From the NCBI RefSeq assembly GCF_003663845.1, contig NZ_RCCA01000004.1, forward strand, positions 62,001 through 126,000: a stretch of 64,000 nucleotides of DNA. The letters are read 5' to 3'. Below are positions 25,829 to 33,664 of this stretch, piece by piece; positions within the stretch are counted from its first letter, which is position 1, and each line of letters begins with the position of its first letter. This DNA comes from Chryseobacterium sp. 7. Lineage in GTDB: Bacteria; Bacteroidota; Bacteroidia; Flavobacteriales; Weeksellaceae. Both the position numbers and the translations under genes were made by a program. The notes beneath the pieces were generated by a model. That model was not told the DNA's origin, did no database searches, and worked only from the letters and a program-made list of their open reading frames with translations.

Positions 25829-25850
25829 ACCTATATTTTTTTGAAATTTA

Positions 25851-25867
25851 ACTTTGAATTACAAAGT
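25851..25867 (+). promoter_or_regulatory. Second copy of the 17-base palindromic operator
   Basis: ACTTTGAATTACAAAGT is the exact reverse complement of the palindrome at 24798-24814. It again overlaps a -7 element (TAACTTTG, 25849-25856), with no well-placed TTG upstream. It begins 22 bases after the regulator stop and 25 bases before the next start codon. Confidence 0.75.
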
Positions 25868-25892
25868 ACTTTATAGTTTTAAACTTGATAAA

Positions 25893-26181
25893 ATGATGAC
25901 ACAAAAAAAAAACACTCACAATTTATTCCCTTCCGCCGGCTTTACTCAGTATTCCATTGGTTGGAAATCTCATTTCAAAAGAAGTGAACTGGTCTGCATC
26001 AGATTTTCTGATTGCAGGTGCTTTACTTTTTACAACTGCTTTTCTTATCAATCTGGTAAGAAGCAGAATAAAGAAACGATACCAGAGAATTTTAATCTCC
26101 GTTTTCATTTTACTGGCCCTTGCATTGATCTGGATAGAACTCGCCGTAGGAATTTTCGGAAGTCCGTTTGCCGGAAACTAA
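25893..26181 (+). pseudogene. Small membrane protein, frameshifted in an A10 run
   Basis: ATG at 25893 opens a frame (MMTQKK) that leaves the coding phase at a run of ten A (25903-25912). One A fewer would give a continuous 95-codon protein, MMTQKKTLTIYSLPPALLSI followed by PLVGNLISKEVNWSASDFLI and ending IWIELAVGIFGSPFAGN: two or three membrane spans with a family-like ending. The downstream part is open from 25900 to 26181 with only a TTG (25957) as possible start. It could be a sequencing miscount, a phase-variable tract, slippage, or a young pseudogene. Function unknown. Confidence 0.75.
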
Positions 26182-26214
26182 AATTAAGTTTGCTATTAAT
26201 TCTAAATAATAATC

Positions 26215-26511
26215 ATGAAAGATTCAGAAATAATAAATCTAGGCAAGGCTGTATTCGGAATATTTTTTTCATTGGGAACTCTCTGCCTTTTAGGAGCACT
26301 TATTACAAAGAATGATGGGTTTGCCGGAGCAGGCTACTTGTTAATCATTTTTGGAGTGCCGGTTAACTTATTATGCATACTTGGACTTTTGATATATAGT
26401 GCTATCAATACATCAAAATTCAAAGAATGTATGATAGCCATACTCATTTTGACAGCCAACATTCCTATTGCATTCACTTACACTATTATAGGTCTTAATT
26501 CTCTGCAATAA
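26215..26511 (+). CDS. Small three-helix membrane protein
   Basis: A 98-residue hydrophobic protein with three predicted spans: residues 11-32 (VFGIFFSLGTLCLLGALI), 40-63 (GAGYLLIIFGVPVNLLCILG) and 75-95 (MIAILILTANIPIAFTYTII). It resembles the protein at 27019 in layout, with a last span ending in the same TANIPIAFTYTII/LNIPIALIYLTIY pattern, so the two are probably paralogues. It has no known family. Confidence 0.7.
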   Translation: MKDSEIINLGKAVFGIFFSLGTLCLLGALITKNDGFAGAGYLLIIFGVPVNLLCILGLLIYSAINTSKFKECMIAILILTANIPIAFTYTIIGLNSLQ

Positions 26512-26522
26512 ATAAATACAAT

Positions 26523-27008
26523 ATGAAAAAAATACGCGTTCAGTTTCTGCTGTTTGTGTACGATAAAACACAAAAATTATACAGAAAATATTTCAAAAAG
26601 AAAAAAAGACAATGGCAGTTTAATGAAAAACAACTGTTGGAGTTTCAGGAAGATTCTTTAGGCAGAAAGCTCGGAGAGTTTTACAGGAAACACGGTTTTA
26701 CCATGATCCCCAAAATGGAAAACCATGATGTACACCACCTGATTACAGGCTGTGGAACCAACTTCGAAGATGAAATTGCCATGCAGTATCTGCTCCTCGG
26801 AAACGGTAAGCTCAATGCACACCTTTTGGCAGCAATCGTATTAGGAACCATTATTCTCCCGGAATATGTGAAAATTTATATCAAGGCTTATAAAAAGGGA
26901 CAAAATATGAGAGCCTTTCATCACTGGGATTTTGAAGGGCTGCTGTGGCAGAATTATGATCATGTGAAAGACTTTATTCAACAAAAAGAAACAATAGTTC
27001 TTCATTAA
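26523..27008 (+). CDS. COQ4-like protein
   Basis: A 161-residue protein that carries the exact COQ4 signature H-D-x-x-H-x11-E: HDVHHLITGCGTNFEDE. The flanking sequence (KLGEFYRKHGFTMIPKMENH and MQYLLLGNGKLNAHLLAAIV) and WDFEGLLWQNYDHVKDFI also fit the family. COQ4 is a zinc-binding factor acting in ubiquinone synthesis, but Bacteroidota generally make menaquinone, so a different role is likely. It stands between two paralogous small membrane proteins in the regulator-linked operon. Confidence 0.78.
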   Translation: MKKIRVQFLLFVYDKTQKLYRKYFKKKKRQWQFNEKQLLEFQEDSLGRKLGEFYRKHGFTMIPKMENHDVHHLITGCGTNFEDEIAMQYLLLGNGKLNAHLLAAIVLGTIILPEYVKIYIKAYKKGQNMRAFHHWDFEGLLWQNYDHVKDFIQQKETIVLH

Positions 27009-27018
27009 AAACTTAAAG

Positions 27019-27342
27019 ATGATGGGAAAAATAAAATTCAGTCCGTTGGGAGAAAAAACATTTCTAATCTCCTTTTTGCTGGGCACATCTTTGCTGCTTT
27101 TATTTTGGATCACAAGAGCTGAATTTCTGATCATATTCGGGTTTTATTATGTGGTAATAGCCGCTGTAGTGAATCTGCTGATTACTTTATATGAACTGAT
27201 GGAATATCTTAGTGATGTTTCCGAAAAGAAAAGAAACGGAAATTCTGTCCTTCTTCTGTTGCTCAATATTCCTATTGCTCTAATCTATCTCACCATATAC
27301 TTTGAATTTCTATCAAATCTTTCAATCCTTTCAAATTTTTAA
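27019..27342 (+). CDS. Small three-helix membrane protein, paralogue of the one at 26215
   Basis: A 107-residue protein with spans at about residues 14-32 (FLISFLLGTSLLLLFWIT), 35-60 (FLIIFGFYYVVIAAVVNLLI) and 76-97 (SVLLLLLNIPIALIYLTIYF). ATG codons at 27019 and 27022 are both possible. The matching final span suggests duplication with 26215-26511, with the COQ4-like gene between. No function is known. Confidence 0.7.
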   Translation: MMGKIKFSPLGEKTFLISFLLGTSLLLLFWITRAEFLIIFGFYYVVIAAVVNLLITLYELMEYLSDVSEKKRNGNSVLLLLLNIPIALIYLTIYFEFLSNLSILSNF

Positions 27343-27369
27343 ATCTTTAAATAATAAATAATTAACCTC

Positions 27370-28740
27370 ATGAAAACACATCATTATATATTCATTACAG
27401 CCCTTCTCTTTGTTATTGTCTTTTATGATCAGGAGGTAGGGCTTAACCTCGGAATTCTGGGAATTGTTTATGCCCTGTTAACGCTGTTTAGAACCCCAGA
27501 AAAAAATAAAACCAGAGCACTATATATCCTTTTTGCAACAAGTATTCTGTCCAGCATTGCGTTTGCCTGGTTTGGAGATTTTGCATCCTTTATTGCGGTA
27601 GCAAGTTCACTGCTTTTATTAGGATATAAATCCAAAAATAGAAGGCTGAAAATTCTCTTTTTAATTCCGGTTTTTATTGTGAACTGCTGTACGTCCTTCT
27701 GCCGTTTTTTTAGTTTTGATGAATGGCTGCCTAAAAAGAATGTATCCGGATTATGGCAAAAGACATTTGCTTTTATTTTGATTCCGTTGGTGCTGGTTTC
27801 TGTTTTCTTTGGAATTTATTCTGCGGGAAGTGATCATTTTGCATCTCTTTTCACAGATTATGAACTCGATATTAATCTGTGGCAGCTATTCTGTCTTTCA
27901 GCTTTAGGTTTTTTTATAGCTTTCAATTACTGGAACTATGCGGTGGAAAAACTCATCTACAAAAACAATCATTTTCTGGATAATGAGTTCAGTAAAGATT
28001 CCCGGATTCCAAAAGCTACGTATTCCTTTCTTGATCTTGATGCAGAAAGAACAAGCGGAATAATCTCTTTTGTCTTGTTGAATATTTTACTCGTCTTCTT
28101 CATCATTACCTACAATTATGAACAGTTTTATGAAGCTGTAAAAACACCTGTTCAGCTATCCGAAGAAACCCATGAAAGAGTGAATGCCGTGATCATGTCT
28201 ATCGTGATGGCCATTCTGGTGATCATGTTTTACTTTAAATCCGGTTTTAATTTTGATCCAAAAGCAGGTTTATTGAAAATATTAGCCAAAATCTGGATTT
28301 TCCTCAATGCTATTCTAGTGATTTCCGCAGCCCTTAAAAACTATGAGTATATCGTGAATTATGCATTTACGTATAAAAGACTAGGCGTTTTTGCATTCCT
28401 GCTTTTATCATTAGTTGGTTTAACGCTCACTTTTATTAAAATTCAAAGGCAGAAAAGAAACATTTTCTTGGTCAATACCATGATCTGGTATTTTTACGCA
28501 ACCATTCTCGTGTGCAGCTATATCAATTGGGGTGGTTTTATTACTGCTCAGAATATGAAACGAAAAGATTTTGCAGTCAATTATCACTTAACGTCCGTTA
28601 ATTTCAGTGAAAAAGCGCTCCTGAAATACGCAGATGAAAAAAAGGATCAGAAACTTAAAAAGACACTGCAGGATAAAGTGAAAAATGAAACATCCAAAAC
28701 ATTCCTTTCAAAGATTATCTATTATCAGACCATAAAATAA
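27370..28740 (+). CDS. Polytopic membrane protein, DUF4153/DUF4173-like
   Basis: A 456-residue protein with about eleven hydrophobic spans. The region YAFTYKRLGVFAFLLLSLVG near residue 340, and AMNYWNY-like FNYWNYAVEKLIYKN near 190, recall the DUF4153/DUF4173 family of Bacteroidota membrane proteins. The last 70 residues (KRKDFAVNYHLTSVNFSEKA) are hydrophilic and helical, with a short TPR-like look. It shares an operon with DUF1361 and small membrane proteins; I know no activity. Confidence 0.75.
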   Translation: MKTHHYIFITALLFVIVFYDQEVGLNLGILGIVYALLTLFRTPEKNKTRALYILFATSILSSIAFAWFGDFASFIAVASSLLLLGYKSKNRRLKILFLIPVFIVNCCTSFCRFFSFDEWLPKKNVSGLWQKTFAFILIPLVLVSVFFGIYSAGSDHFASLFTDYELDINLWQLFCLSALGFFIAFNYWNYAVEKLIYKNNHFLDNEFSKDSRIPKATYSFLDLDAERTSGIISFVLLNILLVFFIITYNYEQFYEAVKTPVQLSEETHERVNAVIMSIVMAILVIMFYFKSGFNFDPKAGLLKILAKIWIFLNAILVISAALKNYEYIVNYAFTYKRLGVFAFLLLSLVGLTLTFIKIQRQKRNIFLVNTMIWYFYATILVCSYINWGGFITAQNMKRKDFAVNYHLTSVNFSEKALLKYADEKKDQKLKKTLQDKVKNETSKTFLSKIIYYQTIK

Positions 28741-28746
28741 AATATC

Positions 28747-29451
28747 ATGAAAAACTTTGTAGAATCCGCTAGATTTAAGATTAATATACTATTGATCCTG
28801 ATGACTGTATTCTGTTTCAGCCTCTCAGCTTTCAGATATTATATCAGTGATACAAAAGTGTTTTTGTTTCTCAACTGGAATCTTTTGCTGGCGTGGATTC
28901 CTTTATTGCTGAGTTCTTTCATTCTCGCTTTTAATATCAGAAGTAAAATCTCCCTGATGGCCATTATCATAGTCTGGATATTATTTTTTCCCAATTCTCC
29001 CTATATTCTGACAGATCTTTTTCATCTCCGAGCAAGAAATGCCATCCCGATCTGGTATGATCTTATTGTAATTCTTTCTTATGCATGGACAGGGCTGATC
29101 TGCGGTTTTATAAGTCTTAACGATATCGAAAAACGGCTTTCTGATTATGGTAACAGAAATATCATCAACGGAGTCATAGTGTTCTTTCTTTTCATGAGCA
29201 GCTTTGGAGTTTATCTTGGTAGATTTTTGAGATGGAATAGCTGGGATGTGCTTAATAATCCTTTTGGTCTCTTCTCCGATATTGTGGTACGGCTGATTTA
29301 TCCGATGGAATATACCAAAACTTGGGGTGTTACAGTTTTAATGGGACTGATGCTCAACTTTATGTACTTTACGTTCAAATGGGCAGCCGCAAATGATGAA
29401 AAAGAATTGCAGCCGGAAAATAAACCAATAAACGGATTGGAACAGTTTTAG
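28747..29451 (+). CDS. DUF1361 membrane protein
   Basis: A 234-residue membrane protein with about six spans. The family core is visible: FLNWNLLLAWIPLLLSSF, LFFPNSPYILTDLFHL and SFGVYLGRFLRWNSWDVLNN, with conserved D, H, R and W residues. DUF1361 has no established role. It begins 6 bases after the DUF4153-like gene and is the last gene of the operon that starts near 25893. Confidence 0.82.
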   Translation: MKNFVESARFKINILLILMTVFCFSLSAFRYYISDTKVFLFLNWNLLLAWIPLLLSSFILAFNIRSKISLMAIIIVWILFFPNSPYILTDLFHLRARNAIPIWYDLIVILSYAWTGLICGFISLNDIEKRLSDYGNRNIINGVIVFFLFMSSFGVYLGRFLRWNSWDVLNNPFGLFSDIVVRLIYPMEYTKTWGVTVLMGLMLNFMYFTFKWAAANDEKELQPENKPINGLEQF

Positions 29452-29505
29452 CATTTAAATGAGCTCAGCATCATAAATGTTGATCCACTTTTTAAAATTA
29501 ATATT

Positions 29506-30045
29506 ATGAAAAAAAGCTTATTATTAATTCCATTAATTATTATTTCGTGTAAAAAAGAACCAGCCGTTACAGCAGTTCAGGATAAAGATTCTACCATTGT
29601 AACGGAAATGCCGGATTCTGCGGTGAAAACAGATTCTGCAGCATTGAGAGTAAAAGATTCAATCATCAACAATGCTCCGGTTACTAAAGAAGTATTGCGT
29701 AAAGGCGTGATGAGAAATGAAAAAGACGGCCAAATTGTAAGAACCTTAGATGCAACCCAGCTTCCGCTTACCATTGGAGAGCAGTTTACAAAAGATGATC
29801 AGGAATTGGTTTTAAAACTAACCCATTACGACCGCCCGAATATTAAGGCAAAAATTTCTACTAAAGAAAAAGATTTTAATATCCGTTTCAATCAGATCAA
29901 AGTTCCAAATGGAGACTATGACGGACCTTTCGGAAGAGAAATCACGTATGACACTCCCGGAAAAGGAGAAGTTTGGCTTATCATCGGGAAAAGTAATATG
30001 GCTTCCGGAAACACCAAAGGAAGTTTTACCGTAAGTATAGAATAA
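29506..30045 (+). CDS. Lipoprotein of unknown function
   Basis: A 179-residue lipoprotein: lipobox IIISC with C15, then a charged low-complexity linker (about residues 17-60, rich in D, T and S), then a globular beta-rich domain with GEQFTKDDQELVLKLTHYDR and GKGEVWLIIGKSNMASGNTK. I do not recognise the domain; it may be a small beta-sandwich. It is 54 bases downstream of DUF1361 and may be a separate transcript. Confidence 0.75.
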   Translation: MKKSLLLIPLIIISCKKEPAVTAVQDKDSTIVTEMPDSAVKTDSAALRVKDSIINNAPVTKEVLRKGVMRNEKDGQIVRTLDATQLPLTIGEQFTKDDQELVLKLTHYDRPNIKAKISTKEKDFNIRFNQIKVPNGDYDGPFGREITYDTPGKGEVWLIIGKSNMASGNTKGSFTVSIE

Positions 30046-30058
30046 TGCGGAATTATTT

Positions 30059-30084
30059 TGGTATAATTTCTGCAAACTATACCA
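30059..30084 (+). promoter_or_regulatory. Possible operator, 7-base inverted repeat
   Basis: TGGTATA (30059-30065) and TATACCA (30078-30084) are perfect inverse complements 12 bases apart, 25 bases before the next start codon. It could be a regulator site or a short hairpin. This is weak evidence. Confidence 0.3.
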
Positions 30085-30109
30085 GTAAGTAAGTTTAAAA
30101 TTTAATATT

Positions 30110-30622
30110 ATGAAAAATATATTTCTAACAGCAATGGCCGCGTCAGCTGTACTCGTAAGCTGCGGTACCGTACAGTCGCTGGTTCAGAATACATTTCCAT
30201 ACACCACGAATGTTTTGGTTTCTACAGGAGTGCCTGCAGATAAAGAAGTTTCTTCCACTGCAACAGCTACTAATGTACAGACATGGTTCGGAGGAAATAA
30301 CAATGCAAAGATTAAAGACGTAAGAATTTCAGATGCAAAAATCTCCGTGGCATCACCATCAGGAGGAAATCTGAGTGCATTCAAAACCGTTAAAATATAT
30401 GTTTCATCTAATGGAACAGGAGAAAGACTGATTGCATCACGATCCAATATATCTACCAATTCTTCCAGCCTGAATCTGGATCTGAATGATACAGGATATC
30501 TGGATGAAATTGTAAAAAGTACAGGATTGACCGTAAGAACGGTTTACGAGCTGAAAAATCAGACTTCTTCTGATATGAACATCAAAGTAGCACTTAATTT
30601 TAACAGCGTTCCTGCCAACTAA
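30110..30622 (+). CDS. Secreted lipoprotein of unknown function
   Basis: A 170-residue lipoprotein with lipobox LVSC (C18). The mature part is rich in Ser, Thr and Asn with repeated beta-strand patterns (AKIKDVRISDAKISVASPSG, FKTVKIYVSSNGTGERLIAS). It has no T9SS tail and no known domain. It ends at a bidirectional terminator shared with the converging protease gene. Confidence 0.75.
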   Translation: MKNIFLTAMAASAVLVSCGTVQSLVQNTFPYTTNVLVSTGVPADKEVSSTATATNVQTWFGGNNNAKIKDVRISDAKISVASPSGGNLSAFKTVKIYVSSNGTGERLIASRSNISTNSSSLNLDLNDTGYLDEIVKSTGLTVRTVYELKNQTSSDMNIKVALNFNSVPAN

Positions 30623-30644
30623 AAAGGATAAAAATTGATATTAA

Positions 30645-30676
30645 AAACCCTCTTTCAGTGTTCTGAGAGAGGGTTT
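30645..30676. terminator. Bidirectional terminator between converging genes
   Basis: AAACCCTCTTTCAG (30645-30658) pairs with CTGAGAGAGGGTTT (30663-30676), with one mismatch and a TGTT loop. The minus strand is followed by a T5 run, the plus strand by GGTTTG, so it best serves the protease gene. Confidence 0.75.
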
Positions 30677-30715
30677 GGTTTGAAGTAAAATGGTATAATT
30701 AAAAATCTTTTCAAA

Positions 30716-32374
30716 TTATAGCTTTGTCAGTTTCTCAACAACTCTTCGCTGGCCTTCATTGATGTTGATAATGTACTGACCTGTTGGCAGCTGTGAAATA
30801 TCAATCTTCTCATCAGGTAAAACCGAATTTTTAATCACAGTTCGCCCCTGAAGATTGATTATCTCTACATCCAGTTTTTTGTTTTCATTACTTTTAATAG
30901 CAATGGAACTGCTGGATGGATTAGGATAAATCTTAACCTCTAAAGCAGATAAAGTCTTAACAGGTGTCACAAACTTGCTCTCTAGTTGAACAATAGCATT
31001 CTTTACATTAGGAAGAGGGCCTATCTTCTGACCTGTCACCGTTCCTCCCTGAGGAATTCCCGTAGAAATTAAAAGATTTTTCATCGCAGATGGTGTTAAA
31101 TACTGACCTGTTGTCTGACGATAGAAAGACTGGATCAAAATAGCTGCTGAAGATACTACCGGAGTAGCAGAACTTGTACCGCTGAAATAATTATAAGTTC
31201 TGTTGTTATCGTTATCATATTTCGCATAAGATCCATAGCCTGCTGCCATCACGCTGCTTCCCCAACCCTGAACATCCACTCTGTTTCCAAACGTACTGAA
31301 ACTTAATTTTGAATGGGTCGTATTAGGAGATCCTGCCCCTACAATGATAGCGCCACTGTTTCCTCTCGCAATATAAGAAGCATAAAACGGATCATCCAGA
31401 TTCTGATTTCCATTCCCTGCCGCAGCAATGATAATGATTCCTGAGTCTGTAGCCGCTTTTGTAAGATCCCAGATTACTTTATCATATTCTGCCGGACAAT
31501 ATTGGCCGTCTTTTCCGCCAGTCTGCATTTCATATAAAATGATATCGCCGGCCTGAGATGCATTGATAGATCGGCTCACCGCAGAAGCCCTGTTGTATCC
31601 TACAGTTGTCCACTCCATATACCCTTTTATTTCAGAGGTATTGTAAGCTGCCCCTGTAAGCCCGATATTATCTTTTATTGAACCTAAAATGCTCACCACA
31701 GCAGTTCCGTGGTCACGGTAATTATTATTAGCCAATCCTGCATTCGGAGAATATCCTGGTTCTAACTGTATAGAATTCTGATTAGAAAGCATTTCGTGAG
31801 TTTTATAGAAACCATATTCTACATCACGCACACGGATATTCTGTCCCGTAATCCCTCTTGACCATGCATATTTTGCATTGATTCCCGGGTTGTCATTCAG
31901 ATACGTCTGAAGACTTTCTAAATCTGGAGTAGCTACAAAAGCATTAACCAATGGAGGTTCAATAGGAGCAGCGCTCATTACTGAAACATATTCTATTTCA
32001 GGAAATCTCTCAAGAGTCTGAATGATTTTTTCTGCTGCTCCTGGATTTTGAAGAGGTAGATCAGCCTTATAAATTCTTTTCAGTTTTTCCACAGATTCTC
32101 CGGAATTACCGATAGCTTTGCTGCTTCTTGCCATTTCATCAAGTTTACGGTCTGTAAAATCCAGATCATATTTAAACGAAATTTGATTTTCTCTTGAAAA
32201 TCTTTCCAGATCAGCATTTCTGCTGAAAGCTGTTTTTTCTGAATTAATGCCTTTTGAAAAGCATACATAAATAATTGAATTTTGATCATTCGCCATTTTG
32301 GCCTGGCTGTCCTGACCAAATGACAGGGAAGAGCAGAACGCAAATAATGCGAAAAGGTTGATTTTTGTTTTCAT
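30716..32374 (-). CDS. Secreted subtilisin-family (S8) protease with T9SS type A domain
   Basis: A 552-residue exported serine protease. Signal peptide to about SFGQ (residue 21); a propeptide of about 130 residues (ending near EIEYVSVMSAAP); then the S8 catalytic domain with Asp in VRDVEYGF, His in YRDHGTAVVSILGS, oxyanion Asn in IIIAAAGNGN and Ser in FSGTSSATPVVSSA. The C-terminal type IX sorting domain starts LEVKIYPNPSSSSIAIKSN and ends QYIININEGQRRVVEKL. All three catalytic residues are present. It should be exported by the SprA system. On the minus strand a -7 element TATTTTTG (32423-32416) lies about 40 bases upstream. Confidence 0.92.
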   Translation of the reverse strand: MKTKINLFALFAFCSSLSFGQDSQAKMANDQNSIIYVCFSKGINSEKTAFSRNADLERFSRENQISFKYDLDFTDRKLDEMARSSKAIGNSGESVEKLKRIYKADLPLQNPGAAEKIIQTLERFPEIEYVSVMSAAPIEPPLVNAFVATPDLESLQTYLNDNPGINAKYAWSRGITGQNIRVRDVEYGFYKTHEMLSNQNSIQLEPGYSPNAGLANNNYRDHGTAVVSILGSIKDNIGLTGAAYNTSEIKGYMEWTTVGYNRASAVSRSINASQAGDIILYEMQTGGKDGQYCPAEYDKVIWDLTKAATDSGIIIIAAAGNGNQNLDDPFYASYIARGNSGAIIVGAGSPNTTHSKLSFSTFGNRVDVQGWGSSVMAAGYGSYAKYDNDNNRTYNYFSGTSSATPVVSSAAILIQSFYRQTTGQYLTPSAMKNLLISTGIPQGGTVTGQKIGPLPNVKNAIVQLESKFVTPVKTLSALEVKIYPNPSSSSIAIKSNENKKLDVEIINLQGRTVIKNSVLPDEKIDISQLPTGQYIININEGQRRVVEKLTKL

Positions 32375-32518
32375 ACGATTTTGTTAAATGGTTGTAAATC
32401 AGTTTTGATTTACTTCAAAAATAATAATAAAATGAAAACAAATCACATTTTTGTGAATTTATTGTTTAAAAATTTCTCTCCTCCTTCTGCATCGGGAATT
32501 TTTGTTGCTTAGAAATAT

Positions 32519-32551
32519 AAACCTCATAGGTTTTTAAAACCTGTGAGGTTT
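32519..32551. repeat. Third REP-like palindrome (solitary)
   Basis: AAACCTCATAGGTTTT (32519-32534), one T, then AAAACCTGTGAGGTTT (32536-32551): 16-base arms with one G-T mismatch. It has the same architecture as the palindrome at 12734-12766 next to the RAYT gene: same length, same central TTTTTAAAA. It stands alone between the protease and dtd genes, 20 kb from the RAYT. Confidence 0.8.
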
Positions 32552-32587
32552 AAGAGTATTACATTTTATATACATCAATCCCAAAAA

Positions 32588-32613
32588 ATACGTTTCAATT
32601 TATTGAAACGTAT
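32588..32613 (-). terminator. Intrinsic terminator of dtd (minus strand)
   Basis: ATACGTTTCAA (32588-32598) and TTGAAACGTAT (32603-32613) form a perfect 11-base stem with a 4-base loop. On the minus strand it is followed by T6. It lies 28 bases after the dtd stop. Confidence 0.88.
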
Positions 32614-32641
32614 CGCATTATGGTTGTATTCTTTCTCAGAC

Positions 32642-33091
32642 TTAGCTTTTGGTGATAGAATCCATGACGATAGTAACAGGTCCGTCATTGATCAGGGAAA
32701 CCTTCATGTCGGCACCAAAAATTCCGCTTTCTGTTTTTAATCCGGATTTAGCAATTTCTTCTTTAAAATAATCAAAAAGAGGAACTGCTTTATCGGGTTT
32801 AGCCGCTTTGATGAAAGAAGGGCGGTTTCCTTTTTTATAATCTGCAATCAACGTAAACTGGCTGATACAAAGTATTTCTCCTTCAATATCCTTCACAGAA
32901 AGATTAAGCTTATCATCTTCATCACCAAAGATTCTCAGGTTTAAAACCTTCTGCACAAGCCAGTCGGCATCCGTCTTTTCATCATTTTCATCCACACCTG
33001 CCAGCAGCATTAATCCCTTTCCGATTTCACCCACAGTTTTTCCGTCTACTTTTACACTTGCTTCAGAGACTCTTTGTATAACGATCTTCAT
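32642..33091 (-). CDS. dtd: D-aminoacyl-tRNA deacylase
   Basis: A 149-residue proofreading enzyme that removes D-amino acids (and glycine from tRNA-Ala) from mischarged tRNA. The start MKIVIQRVSEASVKVDGKTV and the two active-site motifs, ISQFTLIAD (SQxTL) and INDGPVTIVMD (G-P-V-T cross-subunit motif, NxGP type), are clear. Length agrees with the family (145-150). It is downstream of the Rieske-like lipoprotein by 8 bases, so the two share a transcript. Confidence 0.95.
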   Translation of the reverse strand: MKIVIQRVSEASVKVDGKTVGEIGKGLMLLAGVDENDEKTDADWLVQKVLNLRIFGDEDDKLNLSVKDIEGEILCISQFTLIADYKKGNRPSFIKAAKPDKAVPLFDYFKEEIAKSGLKTESGIFGADMKVSLINDGPVTIVMDSITKS

Positions 33092-33099
33092 TTTGTATT

Positions 33100-33555
33100 T
33101 TAATAATAGACATTTAGAGTTTTACTTGGTGCATCATAGCTGTAAGGATAGGTTTTAGGAGGAAGAGAAGTCTTAGCTCCCGCTTCAGGCTGCCCCGTGC
33201 TTAAGATCCATCTTGTATTATCCTGAGGGCAGATGATAGCAATATTATCCTTTACCTCAAGAGTCGTATTGTTATCAGGACATAGGTGGGGAGCGTTCCT
33301 GTCATATACCTTAAACCCGTTCGCGGTACGTACAACAATCAGACCTCTTGTTCCGGACTGCTGTTCGTTCACATAAATCCAGCCGTTGATGTTGTTCAAA
33401 GCATAGTATGCAGGCAGGTTTAAATTAAGGGTTACGTTGATGGGGCTAATCGGGAAACAGCTCACCGTATCTTCTCTACTTCCACAAGAGTTTATGGTTA
33501 AATTACTGATAATCAATAAAATAAAAATAGATAAGATTGAAAAAGTTTTTTTCAT
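33100..33555 (-). CDS. Rieske-like lipoprotein with degenerate cluster ligands
   Basis: A 151-residue lipoprotein (lipobox INSC, C24). Its core follows the Rieske fold order: a strand GLIVVRTANGFKVYDRNAPH, then HLCPDN where Rieske proteins have C-x-H, then IAIICPQDNTRWILSTGQPE in place of the second C-P-x-H loop, then TYPYSYDAPSKTLNVY. The cysteine and histidine ligands are not in the paired C-x-H/C-x2-H arrangement, so it probably does not hold a 2Fe-2S cluster. Its function is unknown. It is co-transcribed with dtd. Confidence 0.7.
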   Translation of the reverse strand: MKKTFSILSIFILLIISNLTINSCGSREDTVSCFPISPINVTLNLNLPAYYALNNINGWIYVNEQQSGTRGLIVVRTANGFKVYDRNAPHLCPDNNTTLEVKDNIAIICPQDNTRWILSTGQPEAGAKTSLPPKTYPYSYDAPSKTLNVYY

Positions 33556-33664
33556 TTCAATTTAAATTTTTATATATTTGTAAAAATTAAACGATTACAA
33601 CACGAAAACATTGTCCGGCAAATGTCGGATTATTTTTTTATACTAAAACTAAATTTCGAAAATT

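Noticed and set aside
25854-26315. 153-residue frame over the small membrane protein
   Set aside because: After the A10 run it is the wrong frame; the other frame encodes a family-like membrane protein.
24822-29451. Integrated mobile island
   Set aside because: No integrase, attachment repeats or flanking tRNA were seen; codon use resembles the neighbours.
33613-33640. Attenuator hairpin in the greA leader
   Set aside because: Only a 4-base stem (TCCG/CGGA) before a T run; too weak to call.
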